Assembly: GCA_031549115.1 (NCBI GenBank)
Contig: JAVBQJ010000001.1
Coordinates: 1 to 59,577, forward strand
Source of the DNA: JAVBQJ01 sp031549115
Lineage (GTDB): Bacteria; Verrucomicrobiota; Lentisphaeria; Victivallales; Victivallaceae
DNA: 59,577 bases
Direction of reading: 5' to 3'
Notes under the pieces: model-generated
The model's database searches: none
The model's input: the letters and a program-made list of their open reading frames with translations, nothing else
Told to the model about the DNA's origin: nothing
Made by a program: the position numbers and the translations under genes
Shown: one piece after another, positions 29,101-35,461 of the stretch
Numbering within the stretch: the first letter of the stretch is position 1
How the letters are laid out: every line of letters begins with the position of its first letter

Positions 29101-32100
29101 TCATCGATCGTATAAATCGCCGACCCCTGTTCGGCGACATTGTTCATGATGGTGGAGTTCTTCAGGTGCAAGCTGCCGCCCTGGTAGGTGACGAGCGGAC
29201 CGGCTTCCTCATCCACCAGGCCTTCGCCGCCACCGATGAAAAAAGCACCGCCGGACTTCGCATTTTGCGACCAGGAGGCGGAATTACCCTCGTTCCCGAT
29301 CACCCTCACCCGCTCGCCGGAAACCAGAGCGCCACCGGCGATATACATCGCGCCGCCATATTCCACGGCACGGTTTTCGGTAAACACCACCTTGAAGAGC
29401 TTCGTCACCGAATCGGGCGCGGCATAAATCGCGCCGCCGTTCTTGGCGTTCGAGCCTGTGATGTTGACATCTGTCATCTCCAGGATGCCGGCGTTGTAAA
29501 TCGCACCGCCGTTGCCGGCCGAATAGCCAGCCGTCAGATTCATATTGGTCAGCGTCAAAGTCCCGGTGCCGGCAATGCTGAAAATACCGGACTTGCCGCC
29601 GCCGCTGATGGTTATCAGCTTTTCGCTCTTCGTACTGCTCCAACCGGCGATTTTCACTTCTCCGGAGATGATCATATCCATACCGTCGAGGATGATCGTC
29701 CGGTCGTCAACAGTTCCCTTTCGCATGTTATCGGAGAAGGTGATCTCGCCGCCAAAGCGGTTCGCATAGTCGACCGCAACCCGCAACGAACCAACCGTCG
29801 CTTTTTCGCCATCCAGATTGTTGGTCACCAGCAGCGCACCCGAGTCCACCGCCTTGCTCTGGAAGTGGTAAGTTCCGTTTGCCGTCAAATATTGCGTAAA
29901 CTGCGTATCCCCGGTGGCAATCTTGCCGCTGGCGTTGTAAACCGACGCCATCGCATAGGAGAAGTTGTCGGTAACCGCGCCGCGGGAATAGCCGACCACG
30001 TTGAAACGCAGTCTGCTGCCGGCAGTCAAACCGGCGATGGAAAAATCCATTCTGGTATAGCCGGGATCATCGATGCCAACCGGTGCCGTCCGGTAATTCC
30101 AAACGGCACCCAGCGTAATCGTCATCAAATCCGGCCCGCTGGTGGTGGAAACGTTGCTCAGCTGCAGCGTCGTATAGTTGCGGTTCCGGTAGTCCCAGTC
30201 GTCCATGTCGAGCAGATCGGTCCCGACCGAAACCCGGATCGGAGCCGCGTCTTTGCGCAATTCAAACGCCAGATAACCGGGCGTTATGTAGTAGTAATCG
30301 CGTTCAAGCACATCATCGACCGTATACTCATGCAACACGTCGTATTGGACAATAAAAGAGCCGGTTCCGACATTCACCGAAGCAGTCTCGCTGAATGTAA
30401 GCTTGCCGGACAATTGATCCCACATATGATTGGGGTCGTAGGCACTCAGGTACACATCGGTGGAGCCGGCAAAGGTGAACTCTCCCTCCACGCGGGCATT
30501 GCCCCACAGGGTCTTGGCACCGCCGGAAACCACCACATCGGTATAAACACTGCCACCGCCGGCCATCGCCTGCGCGCCTTCGCCGTCATAATAAAAGGTG
30601 CCGCCGGTGGAATTGACCAAGGTCGCGATTTCCGCGCCACGGAAATGCAGATTCCCGCCGGTCTGCGTCAGCTTTCCGACCGGATTGAACATATTCGACG
30701 CCGGCGGCGGATTGTCGCCGTCCGCCCCCGGCGTGGGATTGATCGAGCCTTTGATAAAGACGTTACCACTCACCACCTGCATTTCGCCGCCGGTGGCAAT
30801 CGTGATCGCGCCGTTGCCGGTAAACGCAACCGCAGAGGCAGTGCCCCCGACCTTGAAGGTGCCGCCGTCCGCAATCACCAAAGCCCCCTCGGCGTCGACG
30901 CGCATCTGCTTGCCGGTCGATCCGTAGAAACTGAATTCGTCGCTGACGGTCAAAACGCCGTCCTTCACCACCTCCACGGTGACATTGTCACTGCCCGTGT
31001 AAGTGTAGAAGTAATCCCCGATGTCGGCAACTACTTTTTTGCCGATGGTGATCGTCACGTCATCCGCTTCACTGTTGCCGAGGATGGTCTGGATATACGC
31101 CCAGTCGTATTTATCGTCGGTATTTTCGTTCAACGTCCACTCGATCGTGCTCCAGTCGCCATCGCCGGCGGCAATGAAATTATATTTCGCCGCGAGATTG
31201 GCATCGTAGCCGTCCACCGAGATATTGGTGGTGTCGATCAAGCCGACCTGGTACTCCAAGTCCCAATTGCTGTATTTTCCGCCCGCGGCGCGCGACGTCG
31301 CCGCCACATCCGCTCCGGTGATCACCGCGATCGCATTCACCAGCGCCTGCCCCTCGGCGCCGTTGGCGATATTGCAGCCGTAAAACATGATGTCGCCATG
31401 ATTGCTCAACGCTTTGCCCCAATCGGCAAAGGTAGAGCGGTTGGCGGTCAGATAATCCAGATTCACATCCTGGTCGCCGATGCGCACCATACCCTGCGCG
31501 CCGTGGGTGATGAAGTGAATGGCGTCGACATCGCCGTCGTACTGCGCCAGATAATCGGAAATCTGCGCAATGGTGTCCTTCCCGGACAGGAAGACGATCT
31601 CCGCCGACGGATCGATCGAAGACACAATCCGGTCGATGTCCTGAACTTTGGAGTCGATGAATACAATCTCGTGGCGCTGCTGCGGCACATCGTTCAGAAT
31701 ATCCAACTGGGCCGCATAATCGTCGATCACATCACGGTCCGTACCGGCAGCGATATCATCGTGATCGCCATCGGCATCGTCGGTATCAGCCAGGTTCTGA
31801 TGGTCGCTGTCGTCATTGTCCCCCAAGTCGTCGTGGGTCACATCCCGGTCGGCATCCAGATCCGCCGTCAACTGCGCCATATCGTCGGCATCGGTGGCAT
31901 CCAGATAGTGCACATCGGCATCGTCGGCGACCAGACCGGAGACGCTGTCCTCGAATTCGTCGGCGGAGAAATCGACCGCCAGCTCGTCGCCGGCGTCCGC
32001 ATCGGTACCGGCGCTATCCAGCGGCTGCGCCAGCGCGTCATCCGCGCCGTCGGCGTCGATGAAAGTGATCGAATCGGCTTTGCGGCCATTCAAGGTCTCG

Positions 32101-32540
32101 CTGAGCATCCGCATCAGGTCGGCCTTGGTGGTGCTGTCGGCATCGTATTCGATGACGAGGGTGTTGTCGTCCGCGGCATCCCGGAGGGCATCGAGCTGCA
32201 GCGAATCGGAGGCGGCAATATAGACCTTGAGCGAACCGTCGGCAACCGTTTCGCTCAAAGAGTTGGTGAGAAAATCCTGGACGTCGTCGGAATCCAATCC
32301 CAATGCGGCATCGGCAGCATCGGCGGCATCTCCGGCCGGGCCGGAATGTGCGTCTCCATGCCCGGAGGCGTTCTGACCGCCGTCCTGCGAAGAGTTTTCC
32401 TGCGACTTCTGGTCTTCGGCGTCCTGCGCAGCATGTGCTTCTTGCGCCTCCGCCTGCTGATCATTGAGCGCCTGCTGTGCCGCCGCGGCATCTACAATCG
32501 CCGCACCATCAAACAGAATCCGGTCTTCCAACTGATACAT
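14151..32540 (-). CDS. Giant DUF4347 / beta-helix surface protein, 6,129 residues
   Basis: It starts MYQLEDRILFDGAA, a LEPR-XLL-type N-terminal motif. GAGAGGG lies eight bases upstream, so this ATG is preferred to a TTG five codons earlier. An acidic Asp/Ala-rich stretch (about 20-285) precedes a DUF4347 domain (about 289-448, with IHFITHGAQG and DIMFYGCNIANG). From about residue 1000 to 4550 it is a right-handed beta-helix with dozens of Pmp-like GGAIY repeats, restarting at segments such as VTLREALYW and VNLRQALYL. Residues about 4110-4185 carry DxDGN-type repeats. About 5360-5760 repeats the theme VGGDLTNTGTL. No C-terminal beta-barrel is seen. The upstream TolC homologue suggests type I secretion (inferred). 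Probably an adhesin. Confidence 0.85.
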   Translation of the reverse strand: MYQLEDRILFDGAAIVDAAAAQQALNDQQAEAQEAHAAQDAEDQKSQENSSQDGGQNASGHGDAHSGPAGDAADAADAALGLDSDDVQDFLTNSLSETVADGSLKVYIAASDSLQLDALRDAADDNTLVIEYDADSTTKADLMRMLSETLNGRKADSITFIDADGADDALAQPLDSAGTDADAGDELAVDFSADEFEDSVSGLVADDADVHYLDATDADDMAQLTADLDADRDVTHDDLGDNDDSDHQNLADTDDADGDHDDIAAGTDRDVIDDYAAQLDILNDVPQQRHEIVFIDSKVQDIDRIVSSIDPSAEIVFLSGKDTIAQISDYLAQYDGDVDAIHFITHGAQGMVRIGDQDVNLDYLTANRSTFADWGKALSNHGDIMFYGCNIANGAEGQALVNAIAVITGADVAATSRAAGGKYSNWDLEYQVGLIDTTNISVDGYDANLAAKYNFIAAGDGDWSTIEWTLNENTDDKYDWAYIQTILGNSEADDVTITIGKKVVADIGDYFYTYTGSDNVTVEVVKDGVLTVSDEFSFYGSTGKQMRVDAEGALVIADGGTFKVGGTASAVAFTGNGAITIATGGEMQVVSGNVFIKGSINPTPGADGDNPPPASNMFNPVGKLTQTGGNLHFRGAEIATLVNSTGGTFYYDGEGAQAMAGGGSVYTDVVVSGGAKTLWGNARVEGEFTFAGSTDVYLSAYDPNHMWDQLSGKLTFSETASVNVGTGSFIVQYDVLHEYTVDDVLERDYYYITPGYLAFELRKDAAPIRVSVGTDLLDMDDWDYRNRNYTTLQLSNVSTTSGPDLMTITLGAVWNYRTAPVGIDDPGYTRMDFSIAGLTAGSRLRFNVVGYSRGAVTDNFSYAMASVYNASGKIATGDTQFTQYLTANGTYHFQSKAVDSGALLVTNNLDGEKATVGSLRVAVDYANRFGGEITFSDNMRKGTVDDRTIILDGMDMIISGEVKIAGWSSTKSEKLITISGGGKSGIFSIAGTGTLTLTNMNLTAGYSAGNGGAIYNAGILEMTDVNITGSNAKNGGAIYAAPDSVTKLFKVVFTENRAVEYGGAMYIAGGALVSGERVRVIGNEGNSASWSQNAKSGGAFFIGGGEGLVDEEAGPLVTYQGGSLHLKNSTIMNNVAEQGSAIYTIDDGFEYDEGEGDDKITMFKHLPGAAMLDAVTINDNIATATTTDILTGNTYYNGATVYADGRIYGVNVTAAYNTGYGFMVGKAGELTLENSTIAFNGFGRDPDPMIRDQYNVGIVRNAGGYIYLSWVLDTDNTGSTTVTDNYGVWFTPQSLFGRSRESEFIGKNSAYLLQDNGGWVLTMAVTRSISNGEDGNTGETNLDARGFIYNEAIYDHNGVKRVTYRSVGAYQYNAAMVWNANNNNYYLDIQSAVDAAKAGEELHLAKTRITDEFFQYHAAGQMEAGSEIVIAKDLILVGEGMDDTMLDARGNSRIFNIDNGKEASRILVRIGGMTLTGGVADLGGAIYNRENLVLVQVGLVDNKATNLGGALYNKGGYVIAEQATFEHNSAANQGGAIYSVSSSMFNANIMLSNSGLQYNTARDGGAIYQISYGNYTAGLVTENSLFAYNEANGGVGGAVYAQGTVEMTNTTVAFNYASDGSALRFAFVNGKGKWSLTNVTVGWNESLTSTVTGALAVDGGTLTLVNSLVSMNNIKYNADGTLKSIGDIWGLDAQGNKISVNGKTVKFKHTNSVFQYRQNQDKALSANPINTAWQYDPMVMKSVTTEAMTDKMLLATLADLGISGALIEQYFGTVSNALVTTTQYSSDAIYETMLRYDTADGLRFTGRLTDQGGWTRALAISPGGESSAKEMLGTRVLSMSTSKVPDAGMIAIIEAMYPQIKIDAANKTLSYTQTVKGATKNILVNQGTNSGALEYDQRGYLVNGTRDIGAFEYRGFIGMASFYDPYAGANVTIGITSLNEINGFGNNLRSGNLDSDYYSETGMGAKGEYAAEGKAYKDITVVLANTRVIDFNVQLNTMWTEIVSTGGFVGGQRTITILGAEEGGTVLDANNMGEFITAWGGFYTTPSTIVWVMGNVSLERLTVTGAVGDYGSAIHTKRLFTPAGGSINLTDVSLTDNISRLGGGGLHGRTPGDPDYMKEVTYNVTRSLIAYNLTAGSGGGIAMGNVANIADSTLAYNIAGGNGGAISLGVGGGLTVSGSTLAYNHATGEGGGGGIYNCGAIGGVSGSIIAKNRTVNAFQHYEDYSTGTPTSLKTGPVGNQLGDYDYVWGHKDAGLPGAGTYNVVEIQNGEYFAGDPATTYYFAPRSIVSDYYYSTTGSQLGFTVGLFQNGYLSDNGGWSHTMALGQKSVALDWTMSTSSSDQRGYDNASGNVNQQYRDAGAFELNGAFISLVNAAGVTERFNDFTMAVNAATAGSTLSVKAVRVKAYDVEITKSVTIKLVDGANTGSYPLVRGEHAYVDAGYNGRVFSITNASATVVMDGLYLYKGLSLIASTEAPTSAAGNGGAIYNTGTLTLNNVSVASSFAQQFGGAVFSSKSLTITSDGSYGLLPSSFHNNRALQGGGIYARGRLSVTGSKASMLSTQPTYNGDGGGTLDVLATAALNQGSIQFRDNVADDGAAMFIADLTATGSVTGAYFAANQAANQGGAIYASRNAGINFTDVLFYNNMSLGDGGALFVSGGSLGLHDSILYTNMAFQSGGALYAVGVDTITIHAGNKSSSGTLFDGNVAIEGNGGAVYVDNFNTISVYGDLHLYQVVFQNNETIFGSGGAIYAQNGTTLALGDKTSGENNVSFYNNQAGTDSRNAYYLGATHESGLSSGAINNMMNQYANGGAIYGININAVTMFSNIVFLENSAFTYGGALYLERVKSFSTGRNVQFLYNLAGHTGGTRWEGAFDVTGDINKVQANGAGGAAYLVNVANINLDYTVIGGNYSGLYSWDKFFEYALEANRGSGTLSKYLNGGGFYIVSQTVQEPAPVITMNDLDVFDNNRVVVNDKVTVNGKAVEFARLNQESKGGAFYIESPNAVLTVTNSGFDNNEAGFGGAIYIAKAVKTVASQTVNELTMKSASFTNVSFGSNRGTALRIEGLTNSLTLNYTTFAYNTLSSNGTTGLYFGGFTSADATAKFALTLTNNIFYEETGKPVELTNLPTGSALKIVSGQNVFFRYDQFLINGKATMSGASFTAEGLMLLTGTTTRTGLNTIYAYKTSAKTGKADGYRTLANLLDGAGNIVGTSTSTNSSISKNLYLSNEMEYHANYLTRAMALESANSIAYHYAVKDPSNSKAYLEVRPGGAVDGDFNIATDQRGNVRTGLQLIPVVAKDGTVTYTYKFYLYDKNEEQWYEVVLEDGKDPVKTAIEKDDVAKTIRTSLGAFEPNFYMAVTSNLDNQTNGFNFIKNGNEEWHDIATALTGLTEGGIQFTDGGVTLREALYWMDNYTLGGENNSSVEFIFDPYRYIRFSDNMYVDGKNTIELKSGQITIKQDVIVGMVDQYEQNTTGTVTGNTYSFRFKADSTFRAQDDLSRITISGSDQSRVFYVDYTEDYTTVKMRELTSNFFVQAYNGQYGISAMSTKEAPNGETDYIIPFDGGLSHWAQVGLNNLTVTNGHQGYNEVISASGSILIGGTDAGRGGAIFNEGRLVMHNTVVKDSLATNADFSGAGSFAGWGGGIFNDRKIQLGGVDIEISYILKRSWNQFYLVTNGELYMYDSTVTNNRAQALNLDAATEFGGIGGGIANVGKAYIVRSAIDNNVAEGFWVRVGDTGYISALGGGIYNGSYYYDNEESLPGYAPTFCAVYSGSLEMYSSTVTANKLDYNIGDRNAVFPYGGSAVHVSGGKAVLVGNTIAYNEAHRYDDGMGYAVVFNNEMRDGKAEYILANNIIANNYVPGIDPKVGRDLYFIELTVYSGPISSRGGNNIVGSVFGYADQADYYTDKYYFGDELGNNTLGTQSNGYVDKLYLSSEFKYNGGMTKNLRLGAGSIAYTLNNVDKQVAIYDWALLDVDDPVFGKIYAAALGDQRGLTAWGYDSNGVEVYRNPSTTGSKWIYADGTACTDPNVKQVQTRNTIGAYEMLTYVVSDTSVADQALPGGNIHYDYSFVDTDTGYSGRNGWNVNLRQALYLADDGATVIFRVAEQMVADTELVFDDDGNPVYLVDENGDFILDDDGNKIQETKPVYVTDADGNFVLDEFDNPIRQYVQATDEDGNLLYHDLFELKYGELNIFNSLTFQVKSTDRHGLTIDALNLSRAFNIDGSSFEVPNPKPLQVTIMGDDLPVNPDDVSVALTVVNTAAIGTESHQQQGGAIFANGDLALINVDFLNSQAKADGGAIYVANGDLVLNTVNFNRAADPDDPDFDAGSMTAGGNGGAIYVEGAATLTNVTIYNTTAGGDGGAVYIANALTASSFIDVTIDGATAQNGNGGAVYFYGGDLTLENVYIANSSASAKTDSSYGLGGAMYINSSGNVIFGNEATGLGVTMAGNAAVAGGAVYIANAKLVSISQGSFVNNTATGYPGAYGHGGGIYIVGTAGMSIRIVNTTIANNTAVGNGGGLFVGNGEVMLQSVTLTNNIAGYGQPVHVPSDNAFGGGIYMTSGTLSMDNTIVAQNFVNTDLAIVDAVKPGRATRNDIHLNLNRASYGTVTYSVVGTLSGTALPAGSIDAHSYRMGDGTGGTTKWEALSLATSVLELSGIKDMAGTIPTFIVYVYDGVGAIGGNPSLTVSRDQLGRVRAVDPSKITMGAYQRITVTYTLNGDDVAANVGVNWKDEDGNAGSDSIFKLPDVVLEMYATNVYILNGQFNGKNYNGIWEIGPLGQVKMKDGSTFAIDNNTSMIGRMDVENGATLTIDVKDANIADLVFLVAEKSTVIYGQEADLLRSMEYGNLIVKADGTHDMDFDGTELVVRGTFMVEGVGAEDNVLNLSGKEAIEVTVLNQEGLDPAMTVSDVIFNLGGSLEIDGNLALTDGTIMATGDVSADVINGVNGSITSGGDVSFLSVFDTDVTAAGAITVGDGVTTSTVRDSNLSAGTDILFRNDVDFDGDVDVTAKKSITVTGAAQILGGSLQMTAGTKATFDKSLTALDGTTLLEVTANDLVFNGSVSVASGLATLTAVDSMHFNGYQDSVTVGADAYLKFVLESEDGVIQVTGQDGVIGDPLFDVRNIAVAEGGRLDFVTGGELQLGDIPDGAADDIYGTLGLFSSNTITVGAAGTELVFNNATVIFGSDVLIAGPTISIDHGVQFLGNVTVADGIGAVTVEAEKGTVIFAQELVGNGDDFTITGMDVQVNTIRNVDNLTITATDTTGDGTIALGGSVTVSGDIVLSSQNPIKVTGDAGLSGLTLTTDAPFQGDGSLSLDFSDPDAISSILGVELGGVLTLVQGNYVIDGVMNVGGLVTGQNTVATVKVDMVVNGDLNNAGTLTAEKPITVTGDLTNTGTLVAENTVTVSGDLVNSGTLTAAGLITIGGDLTNTGTLVAENGIELTGSLTTEGDFTVKEDLVINGNITNNGNFTAEKNVTAGGDVTSDGTFKVIGALDVGGDLSTKGTFEANDTVKVAGDVTNEGVFTADGLVDIGGDLSTDGSFTAGSDVLVGGSVINSGEFEVAGGLQVGNDMFSDGDVTVAGLVQIGGRLTTFGSLEAEAVEVGDSWRSRGDVTVQNDVNVGGDLVSDGSFTAGGIVTVDGSLGTSGSFTAAEVTVGGNAVLDGSFTVDGDVTVLGALENFGDLTVGGDLLALQELSSAGTLNVTGAVRTEGDLTNYGVWNNGGDLEIGGDFLNYGNFITIGDAVLSGNLTNYDSLWIQGTLLLNGTARQILDMESGTTRVGGLTLDNAAGADMTGRSELTVDGAFTFGNGAGRMNIGDGRLSIGGAIVGNNSTAYFMLGGLGRVYLNLTTAQLPGNGVWIGNAEHVGKVVMTTTHQDHVVGLGTYAPMNKTGQPGGDALRNPSQAYDRSITIDSGDLDLNVDLSEAYDASERRPLKDTQLFGYGDGQWTQLKPTEKGSTVYNVSGNTTFTYAAAGFDFAGKNDPLVGGLNLYQRNLRDMAFVSTLIRDPERNQYELSLANMRFQWNSNAETNPLDTQLVERGSALAAPVRLGLLGGYTVYGSPIDDTLLDDGVTLNPLDNNRIMTIERDEVNDRADWMEAFATLAEREEIQERHPAFQDSVDRAIAAFLSV
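15250..16500 (-). repeat. Tandem repeats near the C-terminus of the giant protein
   Basis: A coding repeat of roughly 13-15 residues on the theme VxGDLTNTGTLxAxxxV (variants VNSGTL, LSTDGSF, VTSDGTF). Each turn reads as one beta-helix coil with Asn/Thr/Gly turns. Near-identical neighbours such as TNTGTLVAEN occur at about 16215-16265 and 16330-16380, showing recent duplication of units. Confidence 0.65.
19985..20215 (-). repeat. Asp-rich DxDGN-type repeats inside the giant protein
   Basis: Within residues about 4110-4185 the beta-helix is interrupted by back-to-back units such as VFDDDGNPVYLVDENGDF, ILDDDGNKI, VTDADGNFVLDEFDNPI and ATDEDGNLL. Acidic side chains at regular spacing resemble calcium-binding loops. 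The insertion sits between a beta-helix segment and its LRQALYL restart. Metal binding is inferred. Confidence 0.55.
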
Positions 32541-32621
32541 TTTTCGCCCTCTCAAGTAGTGTCAAAACCGCTTCCGCCTTGCCGTGGCCGAAACGGAACT
32601 ATTTCTCTGACCGCCAAACAG

Positions 32622-32650
32622 GCTTCCGGAAAAAATCCCGGAAGCCATGC
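32622..32650. terminator. Intercistronic hairpin between tolC-like and giant gene
   Basis: On the minus strand, GGCTTCCGG-GATTTTTT-CCGGAAGCC is a perfect 9-bp stem after the TolC-family stop and before the giant gene. There is no T-run directly after it, so it may be a partial terminator or an RNA-stabilising element that sets the ratio of the two products. Confidence 0.5.
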
Positions 32651-32681
32651 TGTTTTTCGTTTTGTTTTACCGTTACTTCTC

Positions 32682-34316
32682 TCACAACGTCGGATGCGCC
32701 TCATTGGCCGCCAGGGGCGGCAGCAAATCGTTGATCTTCTGACGCATACCGTCCTTCATCGTATTGTCGTGCAGCGGCACACCGTTGAAGGTGCTGGTAT
32801 TTTCTTCGAAAACCAGCGCCGCCTGCTGCAGCCGCTGGACGCTTTCCGCCGCGGAGGCACGCGATTCGGCCAACTGAATCTCGTGCTGGATCGAAGCGAT
32901 CGTTTCCGGACGGAAGTCATCGATGCCGACCGCGTTCAACAGACGCGCATACGCCACATAGTAGCTGCCGAGCGTCAACAGGCAGTCGATCCGGGACTGA
33001 ACCGCTTCCATCCGGGTGGCTTCCAGCTCCAACTGGGTCAGGGCACCGCCTGTCGCCGCCTTGCCGGTGGCCATTTCCACGCCGCGCTGGTAGTTTTCGA
33101 ACTGGCGCTTGTCCAGGAAATAGCGCTCTTCGATTTCCTGTATATTCGCGTGAGCGATCCGGACCTGCGACATCACGCCGACCGACAACGCCAGCGTACG
33201 CACCGCGTTTTCGTCGACTTCCTTCTGCAACGCCTTGTATTCGGCAATCTGCTGCGGCAACTTCATCAAGTTGTAAGCCGCTTTCGCCCCGATTTCCATC
33301 CAGGTTTCGTTCAGCAGGAACGGGTTGTTGTTGTTGGTCAGGTTCGCCATCGCCGAAATCTGCGGGAACATCTTCAGCACGGTCTTGCGCGATTCGGTGG
33401 TGGTGATGTGGGTCTGGATATCCAACTGGTAGAGCTCGGGACGTTCGGCCAGCGCAATCTTTTCCAGCACGTTCACATCCGGAATTTCCAGCACCAAGAG
33501 ATCGTCGAGGATCGCGGTGTCCACGCGGATATCGTTATTCGGCATCAGCCCCATCAGAGCCCGCAATTCGATGCAGGCGTCCTGATAGTTGCGGCGATAA
33601 TCCATCAACTGTTTTTCCAGACGGACAAAGCGTTTCTCCTCGTCCAGAAGCCGGAACGGATCGAGCTGGTTGGTTTGCGCCAGATCCTTGAGCAGCTTGT
33701 TGATGTCGCCGCACTTTTCCAGCAGCTGCTGGGTGGTTTCAATCGCATCCTGGGTCGCCGCCACCTTGAAGAAGGCGCGGGTCACGTCCAACTGCAGGTT
33801 CTGGGCCGCGCGGCGGGCCTGTTCCTGATCGATCAGCGCGCGGCCTTCCGCCTGCTGCGCATTCAAAAACGCCAAACCGAAGTCCAGCACGCTGAACGCC
33901 AACTCGATGTTGAAGCGGTTTTCGTCCTTGTCGCTGGAACGGGTGTAGCCGCGGTCGCCGGAGACGCCGCCGTCGGTCCCGGTACTGGTCGAACCGGCAT
34001 AATTGCTGCGGTCGCTCCAATTATCGGAGATGGTGAAATCCGGCAGCATATTCAGCATTTCCGCCTTGACACGCTGGCTGGAAACCCGGGTTTTCAGTTC
34101 CATCACACGGATATCGAGGTTATTCGCCAACGCGAATGTCTTGCACATATCCAGGGTCAGCACTTCGCCGGGCTGCAACTGGACGCGCTCCCCGATCGTA
34201 GTAATGGTGCGACCGACGCCTCCAACGCGCTCTTCCCTGAACTCTTCCGCGGACTTGCAGCCTGCCAATAGAACCAGACAACCCATCCCCGCCAGCAACC
34301 GTGACGCCGTAATCAT
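32682..34316 (-). CDS. TolC-family outer-membrane efflux/secretion lipoprotein
   Basis: A 544-residue outer-membrane factor. The start MITASRLLAGMG is chosen because AAGGAAGG lies nine bases upstream; a GTG three codons earlier has none. A lipoprotein signal ends in LVLLAGC, with Cys about 19. Two internally similar halves of long helices and short strands follow (LDMCKTFALANNLDIRVMEL near the start, ALSVGVMSQVRIAHANIQEI later), the TolC fold. Such proteins form the outer-membrane channel of type I secretion or RND pumps. No adaptor or inner-membrane ATPase is adjacent. It is directly upstream of, and co-directional with, the giant surface protein, so it is the best candidate exporter for it (inferred). 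Confidence 0.8.
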   Translation of the reverse strand: MITASRLLAGMGCLVLLAGCKSAEEFREERVGGVGRTITTIGERVQLQPGEVLTLDMCKTFALANNLDIRVMELKTRVSSQRVKAEMLNMLPDFTISDNWSDRSNYAGSTSTGTDGGVSGDRGYTRSSDKDENRFNIELAFSVLDFGLAFLNAQQAEGRALIDQEQARRAAQNLQLDVTRAFFKVAATQDAIETTQQLLEKCGDINKLLKDLAQTNQLDPFRLLDEEKRFVRLEKQLMDYRRNYQDACIELRALMGLMPNNDIRVDTAILDDLLVLEIPDVNVLEKIALAERPELYQLDIQTHITTTESRKTVLKMFPQISAMANLTNNNNPFLLNETWMEIGAKAAYNLMKLPQQIAEYKALQKEVDENAVRTLALSVGVMSQVRIAHANIQEIEERYFLDKRQFENYQRGVEMATGKAATGGALTQLELEATRMEAVQSRIDCLLTLGSYYVAYARLLNAVGIDDFRPETIASIQHEIQLAESRASAAESVQRLQQAALVFEENTSTFNGVPLHDNTMKDGMRQKINDLLPPLAANEAHPTL

Positions 34317-34579
34317 GTTGGGCACCCTTCCTTTTTATCTATAAGTTCTTATGTTTCCAGCCATTCCATCATATTTTGCCCCGCCGAACGGGCACAAAAG
34401 CACTATCCAACGCTGTCTACCATAATACAGCTTATGCCACTTTTCAAATATTTTTCTTCTCTTTTAACAAAAAAAATTCAAAATCCGCCATTTGGAACGG
34501 AAAAAGCTGGACAAAAGCGGCTTTAAGAATTATATTTATACATCAAAGCAACGGGATTTCAAGAGGAAGCAGGTAAACG
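34317..34579. other. Divergent promoter region, AT-rich
   Basis: The 263-base gap between divergent genes holds no convincing gene. It contains A/T tracts (34448-34475) and the plus-strand promoter listed below. For the minus strand only a weak TTTGAA...TATTAT pair near 34420-34450 is visible. Confidence 0.4.
34508..34536 (+). promoter_or_regulatory. Candidate promoter of the tyrA operon
   Basis: TGGACA, 17 bases, TATATT. The predicted start is about 37 bases before the TTG start of tyrA. Confidence 0.5.
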
Positions 34580-35461
34580 TTGAAAGTCGCAATCATCGGT
34601 CTGGGTCTGCTGGGAGCATCGCTCGGAATGGCGCTCCGCGGACGAAGTGTGCTCCGGCTCGGCTGGAGCCGCCGCCCCGAAGTTTGCGACTGGGCCTGCG
34701 GACACGACGTCATCGACCGGCATGGCGAACTGGAAACGGTGCTCGCCGAAGCCGACCTGACGGTGTTGTGCCTGCCGATCCCCGCCATCATGCGGTTCAT
34801 GGTGGAGCACGCGCACGCGTGGCGCCCCGGCAGCATCGTCACCGATGTCGGCAGCGTCAAGGCCTGCATCGCCGCCACGGCGGCGGCTGCGCTTCTGCCC
34901 CGCAAGGTACACTATGTCGGCAGCCACCCGATGGCCGGGACCGAACACTCGGGCCCCGAGGCCGCTTTCGCCACGCTGTACGATCAGGCGGAGACCTTCA
35001 TCTGCCCCACGGAATCGTCCGAAGCCGAGGCGGTTGCCGCGGTGGAGGCATTCTGGCAATCGATCGGGACCCGTACCCGCCGGATCGGCATCGAAGAACA
35101 CGACGAGCTGGTCGCCCATACCAGCCACATCTCGCATCTGCTGGCCAGCGCGCTGACCGCGACGGTACTGGAGTGCGACACCCCGGAGGAGTTGTCGCTG
35201 CGCTATTCGGGGTGCGCCACCGGTTTCCGCGACACCTCGCGCATCGCGTCCAGCTCTCCGGCGATGTGGCGCGAGATCATCGAACACAACGTCCCGGCGG
35301 TGCTCGACGCCGCCCGCCGTTTTGAAACCCGTTTCCGCAATCTGATCGACATCATCGAAACCGGCGACTTCGACCGCTTCGAAGCGGAATTCGCCCGCGG
35401 CAAAGAGCTGCGCGACGGCTGGATCGATTATAAAAAACAAATGAAACAGAAACCATCATGA
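34580..35461 (+). CDS. tyrA: Prephenate dehydrogenase
   Basis: A 293-residue NAD(P)-dependent enzyme of tyrosine synthesis that converts prephenate to 4-hydroxyphenylpyruvate. The Rossmann motif GLGLLGASL lies at residues 7-15. GSHPMAGTEHSG, the prephenate-binding signature with its His, and HTSHISHLLASAL (with catalytic His) follow. The length is normal for a stand-alone TyrA without chorismate mutase or ACT domains. The start is TTG, with GAGGAAGCAGG upstream. Its last bases overlap the next gene by four (ATGA). Arogenate specificity cannot be excluded. Confidence 0.88.
   Translation: MKVAIIGLGLLGASLGMALRGRSVLRLGWSRRPEVCDWACGHDVIDRHGELETVLAEADLTVLCLPIPAIMRFMVEHAHAWRPGSIVTDVGSVKACIAATAAAALLPRKVHYVGSHPMAGTEHSGPEAAFATLYDQAETFICPTESSEAEAVAAVEAFWQSIGTRTRRIGIEEHDELVAHTSHISHLLASALTATVLECDTPEELSLRYSGCATGFRDTSRIASSSPAMWREIIEHNVPAVLDAARRFETRFRNLIDIIETGDFDRFEAEFARGKELRDGWIDYKKQMKQKPS

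Noticed and set aside
14205..34271. Very long plus-strand open frames (up to about 2,450 codons) opposite the giant gene
   Set aside because: They are antisense to a coherent repeat protein, rich in Arg/His/Ile/Val from the complementary codon pattern, and lack ribosome sites and domain text. They arise because the repeat codons have few stops on the other strand.
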